The notes under the pieces: model-generated
What the model was told of the DNA's origin: nothing
Databases searched by the model: none
Seen by the model: the letters and a program-made list of their open reading frames with translations, nothing else
DNA from: Treponema sp. UBA792
Lineage (GTDB): Bacteria; Spirochaetota; Spirochaetia; Treponematales; Treponemataceae
Length of the DNA: 5,855 nt
Assembly (NCBI GenBank): GCA_002296965.1
Contig: DBIW01000044.1
Span: 18,130 to 23,984 of the forward strand
Direction: 5' to 3'
Position numbers and translations under genes: made by a program
Part shown: piece after piece, positions 1 through 5,855 of the stretch
Numbering within the stretch: the stretch's first letter is position 1
Layout of the letters: every line of letters begins with the position of its first letter

Positions 1-3000
1 GCGGCGACGGCTCAATGACAAATCCGTTTGCGACAGTCCAGAAGGCGGTGGATAAAATTGCCGCGGCCGGCGATACTTCCAAAAAATACACGATTTATGT
101 TGACGGAACGGTAACGGCGGATTCAGGTGATGATTTTACAACGGATTCTGCCATTAACGATAAAAGTTTTATTTATATAAGCTCTTCAAATAAGCTTGAT
201 TTAACAATAAAAGGCTTTTCGCAAGATTCAAAAGCCGTTTTGGATGCGAATCAGAAGGACGGAAGCCTAAACGGAAATGTCCTTACCGTAAATGCAAGTA
301 ATGCCAATATCACTCTTGAAAATCTGACGATTACAGGCGGCTCAAGAAGTGCGACCGGTGGAGGAATTTACGCAAAAGGCAGTCTTACTCTAAAAAAATG
401 TACTGTCACAAAAAATATATCAAACAATGCAGGCGGCGGAATCAGTTTCAGCGGCAAAGAGCTTGTGCTTGAAAATACAAGCGTCACTTACAATAAAAGT
501 TCAAGCAACGGCGGCGGAATAAATGCTGACGGAAAAGTGACAATTTCGGATTCGGAAATTCTAAATAATTCGGCAACCGCTAATGGAGGCGGAATATATT
601 TTGGCGACGGAGAGAGAACAATTTCCGATACAACTGTCAACAAAAATTCTGCCGAATTTGGCGGTGGAATTTATATGCAAGCTGGCACTTTGAACCTTGA
701 AAGCGGCGCAATAATCGGCGAAAAACTTGACCCTGACGCAAACGATATTTCAAAAGTTGCAACAAGTTCGGATTACGGAAACCGCTCGACAAAACAAATC
801 TCATCATCTTCTACTGAGCATGATGTTGGAGCTGGAATTTTTGTAGAGAGCGGAACTGTCAACATGGAAGACGGCGCGTATATCTGCCGCAACTACACAA
901 GCTGCGCAGGCGGCGGAATCTTTATAAAATCCGGCACATTCAACATGAATGGCGGAACTGTCGGCTGGAATCGCTCGAATTACGGAGGCGGAATATTTTG
1001 CAAAGGGAAACTCAACATTTCTGGAAATTCGCAGATATGCTATAACAAGGTCTCGACATTATATGAGCAAGGATTTTGCGGACGCGGAGGCGGAATTGCA
1101 GTAAACGAAAACGGCATTGCGACTATCTCCGGCGGCACAAAGATATTCGGAAATCAGGCGGTGAAATGGAGCTCTGATTCTAATGCTGCCAATCAAGACG
1201 CATTGGGAGCCGGAATTTATTGCTCCGCTACGCTTTCAATTGAGGGCGGAGAAATTTATGATAATTCCACAGAGTCAGACGGCGCTGCAATAGCTATAGA
1301 AAGCGGAGAGGCAACTCTTTCAAACTGTAAAATATGGAGCAATACAGCCGGAAGAAACGGCGGAGCTATTTTTATAAGCACGGTAAATAAAACCACAGAC
1401 GCAACGCTGACTATAAAAGAGAATGTGTCTATTGACTCAAACAGAACGGACGGAAACGGCGGAGCAATCTATGCGACCACGAACCAGCATAAGGATTATG
1501 CGCAAGGTAAAAACTCTTATGTATACATAGGAGAAGATGAAAATACCGGAGGCATTGTGATAACTGGCAATTATGCCAACCGTGGCGGCGCGTTCTACGG
1601 TGCTGACAACGCACGTTTTGTGATGAACGCAGGAAAAGTCTCTGAAAATTATTCTACTGGAAGCACTTCCGGAGACGGCGGCGGTGCGATGTTCCTCTGG
1701 GGTAGTGGTTCAAGCTACAGCACGTTCACCATGAACGGCGGTGTGATAAGCGGAAACAGGGCAAAATTCGGCGGTGCAGGCGGTGCTGTTCATATAGACC
1801 ACAGCTCAGGCGGAAAGGCGTCATTCATAATGACAGGCGGACTTCTGAAGGACAACTATGCGTGCAATGCTTATAACGACCCTACCGGAAGCAACCTTGG
1901 CGGAGCAATTTATGTGAAAAATGGCGGACAGATAAAACTTTCTGGCTCGGCTGTTATCGCCGTATCGGAGGAGAGCGATAACTGCAATGATATTTATCTT
2001 GGAATAAATGAAACAACATCTGTGCAACAAAAAATTACAATCACAGGCAAGCTTGCTCCGGGAAATAACGCTGCCGCCGGAAATCTGAAATACACCGCAA
2101 GAGTCACGCCGCAAACTTATACGGTTGGAATGACTATTATTCAGGGAGAGTCGGAATTAGACAGCAGCTCGTGTTCTAAATTTCTTGTAACAGCAAATGC
2201 TGCAGACGAACTTAAATATAAGATAAAATATGATTCTTCTAGTAAAACCGGAAAACTTGCTACAACGCAAAATATTGTTATAAATGGGAAAGAGTATGAA
2301 AAAACAGCCCTTGAAGATGTAATTGATACCGCCACAACAATTACAAGAAGCGGAACTGAAGGCGTTTTTATTGACGATCGCACAGTAACTTTAAGTCCGT
2401 ACAGCATAGGAAAGTATGAAGTAACACAGGAACTTTTTGAAGCCGTGATGGGAGTAAATCCAAGCAAATTCCAAGGAGATTCTTATCCTCCAGCAGAAGG
2501 AGAAACTCAAAAGTTTCGTCCAGTTGAGTCGATAAGCTGGTATCATGCAATTGTGTTTTGCAACAGGCTTTCTATATTAATGGGGCTTGAGGAATGTTAT
2601 ACGGCATACGATGAAAATGGTCAAAAAGTTGACTGTGAAAATATTGATTATAGTGATATAAAGCCAAATAGTACTAGTGATAAAAACACTTGGCAGAAAG
2701 TTGATTTTGATTTAACTAAAAATGGCTATCGTTTGCCTACAGTTGCCGAATGGGAGTTTGCAGCCCGCGGTGGAGATCAAAATGCTGATGATTGGAATTG
2801 TACTTATGCTGGCAGTAATGATTTAGATAGTGTTGCTTGGTATACGGGTAATTCTGACAGCATTAGCCATGAAGTTGGAAAGAAAAATCCTAATAGTCTT
2901 GGACTCTACGATATGAGCGGAAATTGCTGGGAGTTTTGTTCTGATAGATCAAGTAGTATTCCTTCAGGGAATGTAACAGATCCTGTTGCTGAAAATGCAA

Positions 3001-3143
3001 GTGGAGGATGTATACGTAAAAGCGGATCTTTCAGTGATAATAGTAACTGGGCACCTATTTCTAAATCTTATACTAATGGTGTTAATGATATAAAAACTTA
3101 TACTTATGAAAACAACGGTTTCCGTCTTGCCCGCAGAAACTAA
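1..3143 (+). CDS. Beta-helix repeat surface protein with C-terminal FGE-sulfatase (SUMF1)-like domain, 5' partial
   Basis: This is probably an exported or surface-anchored protein for adhesion or ligand binding; the exact role is unknown. The ATG at 15 is internal: codons 3-14 are open (GDGS) and run into MTNPFATVQKAV, the usual opening strand of these beta-helix proteins, so the true start and any signal peptide lie left of the window. Counting from that Met (1042 residues), residues 115-635 hold 17 GG[GA]I-type units with strand segments between them, like chlamydial Pmp or parallel beta-helix repeats. Residues 640-780 are an unassigned linker. Residues 783-1040 are an FGE/SUMF1-like domain: IGKYEVTQELFEAVMG, SWYHAIVFCNRLS, GYRLPTVAEWEFAARGGD, SLGLYDMSGNCWEFC, NNGFRLARR. 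The paired cysteines that catalytic FGEs carry after the GGSW-type motif are absent (SGSFSDNSNWAPIS here), so sulfatase-activating chemistry is unlikely and a structural or binding role is more likely. The gene ends at TAA 3141-3143, just before a terminator. Fold assignments are firm; function is inferred. Confidence -1.
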   Translation, partial: GDGSMTNPFATVQKAVDKIAAAGDTSKKYTIYVDGTVTADSGDDFTTDSAINDKSFIYISSSNKLDLTIKGFSQDSKAVLDANQKDGSLNGNVLTVNASNANITLENLTITGGSRSATGGGIYAKGSLTLKKCTVTKNISNNAGGGISFSGKELVLENTSVTYNKSSSNGGGINADGKVTISDSEILNNSATANGGGIYFGDGERTISDTTVNKNSAEFGGGIYMQAGTLNLESGAIIGEKLDPDANDISKVATSSDYGNRSTKQISSSSTEHDVGAGIFVESGTVNMEDGAYICRNYTSCAGGGIFIKSGTFNMNGGTVGWNRSNYGGGIFCKGKLNISGNSQICYNKVSTLYEQGFCGRGGGIAVNENGIATISGGTKIFGNQAVKWSSDSNAANQDALGAGIYCSATLSIEGGEIYDNSTESDGAAIAIESGEATLSNCKIWSNTAGRNGGAIFISTVNKTTDATLTIKENVSIDSNRTDGNGGAIYATTNQHKDYAQGKNSYVYIGEDENTGGIVITGNYANRGGAFYGADNARFVMNAGKVSENYSTGSTSGDGGGAMFLWGSGSSYSTFTMNGGVISGNRAKFGGAGGAVHIDHSSGGKASFIMTGGLLKDNYACNAYNDPTGSNLGGAIYVKNGGQIKLSGSAVIAVSEESDNCNDIYLGINETTSVQQKITITGKLAPGNNAAAGNLKYTARVTPQTYTVGMTIIQGESELDSSSCSKFLVTANAADELKYKIKYDSSSKTGKLATTQNIVINGKEYEKTALEDVIDTATTITRSGTEGVFIDDRTVTLSPYSIGKYEVTQELFEAVMGVNPSKFQGDSYPPAEGETQKFRPVESISWYHAIVFCNRLSILMGLEECYTAYDENGQKVDCENIDYSDIKPNSTSDKNTWQKVDFDLTKNGYRLPTVAEWEFAARGGDQNADDWNCTYAGSNDLDSVAWYTGNSDSISHEVGKKNPNSLGLYDMSGNCWEFCSDRSSSIPSGNVTDPVAENASGGCIRKSGSFSDNSNWAPISKSYTNGVNDIKTYTYENNGFRLARRN
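357..1919 (+). repeat. Seventeen degenerate GG[GA]I beta-helix repeat units
   Basis: Protein-level repeats lie inside the large plus-strand gene. Units begin near residues 115, 140, 166, 191, 216, 272, 299, 324, 358, 398, 423, 449, 482, 524, 556, 589 and 629, counted from the Met at 15. The first five are spaced 25-26 residues apart, and later ones are separated by longer insertions. The core drifts from GGGI[YF] in the first half to GGAI, GGAF, GGAM and GGAV in the second. The DNA copies share short ggcggcggaat-like cores but are otherwise diverged, so this is old duplication rather than a recent tandem expansion. Confidence 0.85.
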
Positions 3144-3171
3144 AGTATGGAGTATCAGTCTGAATTTTTAT

Positions 3172-3216
3172 AAAACACAAGGTTCTAGTCTATAACGACA
3201 TAGAACCTTGTGTTTT
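3172..3216. terminator. Bidirectional rho-independent terminator between convergent genes
   Basis: The arms AAAACACAAGGTTCTA (3172-3187) and TAGAACCTTGTGTTTT (3201-3216) are perfect reverse complements. The stem can extend by GTC (3188-3190) pairing with GAC (3197-3199) around a TATAAC loop, leaving one bulged A. The arm ends provide a short U-run in either direction (TTTT at 3213-3216 on plus; TTTT then an AT-rich stretch on minus). It starts 28 bases after the stop of the plus-strand gene and ends 2 bases before the stop of the minus-strand gene, so it serves both. Confidence 0.9.
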
Positions 3217-3218
3217 GG

Positions 3219-5160
3219 CTATTTGTTTATTATGCCATCTGTGCAGATGATTTTTGCGGTGAGAAGAGAATCATTCTCAATTTCACTTATATCTATTTTT
3301 TTCCACTGTTCTATTGTGCCCATATAATTTACTGTAGTAAGGCTTGAACATCCATAAAATACAGACTTATCAATCTTCGTGACACTTTCAGGAATTTCTA
3401 TATCTGTTAAACTTGTACATTCATAGAATACATAATCAGGAATATATGTAAGACCTTCTAGAATTTTTACATTTGTTAAACTTGAGCATCTAGCAAACAC
3501 AGAAAAATGAAGATCTTTAACACTTGATGGAATTTCTATATTTGTTAAGTTTGTACAGAAAGAAAACGCAGCACGATTAATATATCTGACACTCGCAGGA
3601 AGTTTTAGATTTGTCAAACTTTCGCAACCAAAAAATGTATAATCATCAATACTCGTGATGCTTGTTGGAATTTCTATATTAGTTAAGTTTGTACAGTTCT
3701 CAAACGCATAACCATCAATACTTGTAACACTTTCAGGAATTTCTATATTTGTTATGCTTGTACAACTTTCAAACGCCCAGCCACCAATACGTGTTACACT
3801 TGTTGGAATTTTTATATCTACCAAACTTGAACAGCCACGAAACGCATAATCACCAATACTTGTGATGGTTTCAGGAAGTTCTATATTTGTCAAACTTCTA
3901 CATTCTTCAAATGCATAATATCCAATGCTTGTAACAGTTTTCGGGATTTCTATATTTGTCAAATTTGTACACATTGAAAATGCATGGTATGGAATTCTTT
4001 CAAATCCAGTTGTTTCACTTAAATCAAGGTTGACTTTTGCATTTTCATTTGAACGTAAAGCTTCACCTATATTTCTTACTGTAGTTTCATCAATTTCCCC
4101 AACAACACAAATGTTATGAGTTCCTTCTGAGAGCTTGTTTATTGCATTCACCGCATTTTCCGCTTTTACAGTCCATTTTGCATACAATGTTATATCGCTA
4201 GTTTTTTCACCTACATTCCAGCCCGTAATCGATTCGCCTGCAAAATCCTGAGTCAAATACCAACCGCAAAAATCAAAATATTCATAGATGGGTTCTGCTA
4301 AATTAACGTTATTCCTTTTTTTGAATGTTAAAGGATTTTCGCTTGCATTTGTTCCACCATTCAATTCGTAGTTGATTTTGTATGAAATTTCTTCCCACTG
4401 TGCGTACAATGTCAAATTTTCTGTTAGCGTGATTTTTTCTTTGTCGTTGTAGGATTTGCTGGATTCATTCGGGATTTTGTCTGTGCTCCAGCCTGTAAAG
4501 ATGAAGTCTGCTTTTTCCGGGGCCGGAGGAACAATTTCTGCGCCGAATTTTCCGGTAAGCGTTGTTTTGTCCTCGCCGTTATCAGCATCAAATGTCAATG
4601 TGATTATTCTTCTGTCGTAGTAGATTTTTACTACTGTTGAGCCGTCCGCCGCGATTTTTGCCTGAGCGAATTCCTTCGCGGTGAATCCGGCTGTTTCTTC
4701 CGCCTTTGCCGCGGTCTCCTCGCCGGTCGTTCCTGTCATAGGCTCGGTTTTTGCGAGCGTGTAGCCGTCGTCCGCAATGTTCTGCTGCCAGTGTTCCACT
4801 CTGTAGGCTGTTCCGGTTCCTGCCGCCCACTGCGCGTACAATGTCAAATCTTCTGTTAGTTTGATTTTTTCTTTGTCTTTGTAGGATTTGCTGGATTCGT
4901 CTGGAGTTGATTTTGTGTTCCAGCCGGAAAAGGTGTAGCCGGCTCTTGTGAATGTGTTTGCCGGAAGCTCGAATTCTTCGTTTTCTGTTTTTGTAATGCT
5001 TTCGATTGTGCCGCTTCCGCCGTTTGCGTCAAATGCAACGGTAAATTTGTCAGGCTCGCTGGTAGTTATTTTGCAGCTAAAAAGCGAGAGTGCAAAAACG
5101 CACGCTATAACTACACGCGCGACTGGTGGGGGGGGTAAGATGTTTACGGTAATTTTTCAT
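3219..5160 (-). CDS. InlB-repeat / BspA-type leucine-rich repeat lipoprotein, frameshifted at a poly-C tract (probably phase-variable, OFF)
   Basis: This is a probable surface lipoprotein adhesin; BspA/LrrA-type proteins of oral Tannerella and Treponema bind host matrix and other bacteria. Translation should start at ATG 5160-5158, which has AGGAG seven bases upstream. As written, that frame stops at TAG 5079-5077 after 27 codons, because a C8 run (5135-5128) shifts it from the long frame. With C7 the product is 646 residues. Residues 1-29 form a lipoprotein signal: basic n-region (MKNYRKH), core VVIACVFALS, lipobox LFSC with Cys29. InlB B-type repeats follow at about 39-111, 185-255 and 260-329, each ending in LYAQW or LYAKW. 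A 67-residue module (RVEHW to KIYYDR) sits at 118-184, and ten 23-residue leucine-rich repeats (consensus VTSIGYAFxxCTSLTNIEIP) at 386-615. The tail has IEQWKKIDIS and ends at TAG 3221-3219. In the long frame no ATG, GTG or TTG lies between its upstream stop (TGA 5159-5157) and the signal core. The TTG at 4847-4845 is internal to an InlB repeat and is not a real start. Alternatives are a dead gene, a sequencing error, or +1 slippage at CCC-C. Confidence 0.88.
3315..4004 (-). repeat. Ten tandem 69-bp BspA-type leucine-rich repeats
   Basis: This 690-bp stretch encodes exactly ten 23-residue units with no insertions. The first starts FERIPYHAF and the last ends in NYMGT. Conserved positions are I-x-x-x-A/V-F-x-x-C-x-S/N-L-T-N-I-E-I-P. 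The DNA is also alike between units: ggaatttctatat-type segments recur every 69 bases on the plus strand. The regular period and DNA similarity mean that repeat number could change by in-frame recombination. The region is AT-rich compared with the 5' part of the same gene. Confidence 0.93.
4394..4466 (-). repeat. 73-bp direct repeat, downstream copy (end of InlB repeat 2)
   Basis: By eye this matches 4826-4898 at 68 of 73 positions, with a constant offset of 432 bases. It encodes ESSKSYNDKEKITLTEN followed by LTLYAQW, the end of the second InlB-type repeat. The offset is 144 codons, so exchange between copies would keep the reading frame. Confidence 0.9.
4826..4898 (-). repeat. 73-bp direct repeat, upstream copy (end of InlB repeat 1)
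   Basis: Partner of the repeat at 4394-4466. It encodes ESSKSYKDKEKIKLTED followed by LTLYAQW, the end of the first InlB-type repeat. The five differences are scattered single bases. Such high DNA identity in a variable repeat protein suggests recent duplication or gene conversion. Confidence 0.9.
5128..5135 (-). repeat. Homopolymeric C8 tract (G8 on plus) inside a lipoprotein signal-peptide region
   Basis: Eight C's on the coding strand fall at codons 9-11 after the ATG. With this length the ATG frame reads TPPTSRACSYS and soon stops. With one C fewer it reads TPPPVARVVIACVF and continues through the lipobox and the whole repeat protein. C7 or C10 would be ON; C8 and C9 are OFF. Tract length cannot be verified from one sequence. 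Confidence 0.9.
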
Positions 5161-5167
5161 TAAACTG

Positions 5168-5172
5168 CTCCT
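5168..5172 (-). promoter_or_regulatory. Ribosome binding site AGGAG for the lipoprotein gene
   Basis: On the minus strand AGGAG is followed by CAGTTTA and then ATG (5160-5158), a seven-base spacing. This decides the start: it supports the ATG whose frame is broken by the C8 run, and no comparable site precedes any start in the long downstream frame. Confidence 0.88.
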
Positions 5173-5211
5173 GAAAAATAGATGAGAATGTCTGCAACGC
5201 AAACTTTAAAA

Positions 5212-5240
5212 ATTATAAGACAGGAATTTTTCGCTGTCAA
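5212..5240 (-). promoter_or_regulatory. Perfect-consensus sigma-70-type promoter of the lipoprotein gene
   Basis: On the minus strand the -35 box is TTGACA (5240-5235), the spacer is exactly 17 bases, and the -10 box is TATAAT (5217-5212). Transcription should start near 5205, giving a leader of about 45 bases before the ATG. The promoter lies in the 110-base gap after the HipA-like gene, with the -35 box 30 bases past that gene's stop. No operator-like palindrome is seen over it, suggesting strong constitutive transcription with control at the translation or frame level. Confidence 0.92.
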
Positions 5241-5270
5241 TGTTTTAAAAAGCGATGTGAGTATTCAGAT

Positions 5271-5855
5271 TTAATGAGCACTGTTGTTTTTGTCTTCAAA
5301 TGCTGGCTTCATTAATTCTATTTCGGATTTTATGCAGCCGTTTTGTTTTGCGACTTTCTGCCAGTTGTTCTCTATTATTTTAGTGATTCTTGTAACATTG
5401 TCTTTTGCTTTTGAAGCGGTAAGATTGTAGTATTTTGCGGTGTCTAAAGCCAAAGAAATTTTTTTCAGGTTGTTGTTTTCCGTGATGTTCAAGGAAAGTT
5501 GTTTTCCTCTTGGATTCGGATTTACATCAAATAATGGGGATAGCTTCCAGCCGTTTTCTGTAAGTATAAAATCGTGATTCCGTAAATGGTCATCTGTATT
5601 TGAAACCAATATAGAAAATACAATTCTGTTCCAAAGTTCCTCTAAATCTTTGTCCGGCTGTATGCTGTATGATTTTATAAAATCAGCCATTTCTAAATAG
5701 CTTGAGCCATCCTCGTAGTTTGCTCCGTCTGTTTTGCCCAATAAAGTCAGGGCTGAGGCGTAATGTATTCTTTTGCAATTTTTATTGTTGTATTGCCTGT
5801 CAAACCGTTTTGTAAGAAATGTACTGCCTTTTGCAGAAAAATCTTTTAACATTGT
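5271..5855 (-). CDS. HipA-family serine/threonine kinase toxin, C-terminal part (5' partial)
   Basis: HipA-family proteins are cytoplasmic kinases of HipBA-type toxin-antitoxin systems; E. coli HipA phosphorylates glutamyl-tRNA synthetase, and related kinases may use other targets. Visible here are 194 codons, Thr at the edge and then Met at 5852-5850. That Met is internal: the text around it (TMLKDFSAKGSTFLTKRFDR) matches the middle of HipA, so the N-terminal part and any hipB partner lie right of the window. Counting from the Met, RFDR is at 16-19, GKTDGANY at 39-46, and the catalytic loop SNTDDHLRN at 84-92, with D87 and N92 in the expected places. The metal-binding LSPLFDVNP is at 104-112, with D109. 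All kinase-core residues in this part are kept, so it looks functional. It ends at TAA 5273-5271 with no clear terminator after it. Whether it is full-length HipA or a shorter HipT-type kinase cannot be told here. Confidence 0.92.
   Translation of the reverse strand, partial: TMLKDFSAKGSTFLTKRFDRQYNNKNCKRIHYASALTLLGKTDGANYEDGSSYLEMADFIKSYSIQPDKDLEELWNRIVFSILVSNTDDHLRNHDFILTENGWKLSPLFDVNPNPRGKQLSLNITENNNLKKISLALDTAKYYNLTASKAKDNVTRITKIIENNWQKVAKQNGCIKSEIELMKPAFEDKNNSAH

Noticed and set aside
15..17. ATG as the true start of the large plus-strand gene
   Set aside because: The frame is open to the window edge (GDGS before it), there is no ribosome binding site, and the sequence begins in mid-domain without a signal peptide.
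1429..2550. Minus-strand open frames opposite the large plus-strand gene (1429-1614, 1821-2114, 2141-2467, 2368-2550) and 3925-4119 (+)
   Set aside because: They have no start context and no family resemblance, and lie wholly antisense to well-supported coding sequence.
3000..3216. Diversity-generating retroelement target: FGE/lectin-fold C-terminus with many Asn/Ser/Tyr codons and a hairpin after the gene
   Set aside because: No template repeat and no reverse transcriptase is in the window, the end lacks the usual long AAC/AAT-rich variable pattern, and the hairpin is better explained as a terminator between convergent genes. A near-copy of 3000-3140 beside a reverse transcriptase elsewhere in the genome would reopen this.
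4845..4847. TTG as the start of a 542-residue protein on the minus strand
   Set aside because: It lies inside the TEDLTLYAQW end of an InlB-type repeat, has no ribosome binding site, and the same frame continues upstream through a complete InlB repeat and a lipoprotein signal.
4588..5163. Short open frames at 4588-4830 (-), 4856-5038 (-) and 4948-5163 (+)
   Set aside because: They overlap the lipoprotein gene in other frames, have low-complexity translations and no recognisable domain; they are shadows of its GC-richer coding part.
5231..5256. Weak inverted repeat TCGCT/AGCGA after the HipA-like gene as its terminator
   Set aside because: It has only five paired bases, a 15-base loop and no U-run after the second arm; it overlaps the -35 box.
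5850..5852. ATG as the true start of the HipA-like gene
   Set aside because: The residues around it match the middle of HipA, and the frame is open to the right edge, so the gene is cut by the window.

Overview
The window looks like chromosome from a host-associated Treponema or a close spirochaete relative. This is inferred from architecture, not from a marker gene. It holds a beta-helix protein fused to a formylglycine-generating-enzyme-like (FGE/SUMF1) domain, and a lipoprotein combining InlB-type repeats with BspA/TpLRR leucine-rich repeats. Both designs are typical of gut, rumen and oral treponemes. Codon use is mixed, with GC-rich and AT-rich stretches alternating inside single genes.

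Layout. (1) Positions 1-3143, plus strand: the 3' part of a very large surface-type protein with 17 GG[GA]I-type beta-helix units, then an FGE-like domain. Its real start lies left of the window. (2) 3144-3218: a short convergent gap almost filled by a perfect 16-bp inverted repeat, a bidirectional terminator. (3) 3219-5160, minus strand: a lipoprotein with three InlB B-type repeats and ten 23-residue BspA-type leucine-rich repeats. A perfect sigma-70-type promoter (TTGACA, 17 bp, TATAAT), a good ribosome binding site and an ATG stand in front of it. A run of eight C's inside the signal-peptide coding region puts the ATG out of frame with the rest. With seven C's (or ten) the frame is continuous and encodes a textbook lipoprotein signal peptide ending in LFSC. 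(4) 5271-5855, minus strand: the C-terminal part of a HipA-family kinase toxin, running off the right edge.

How they fit together. The two large genes converge and both look like cell-surface adhesion or display proteins built from shuffled modules. The lipoprotein appears to be a switchable (phase-variable) surface protein caught in the OFF state, unless the eighth C is a sequencing error or a fixed mutation. The HipA gene lies upstream on the same strand, but the lipoprotein has its own promoter, so the two are probably separate units. The most interesting object is the poly-C tract at 5128-5135 with its intact promoter, ribosome binding site and start codon.
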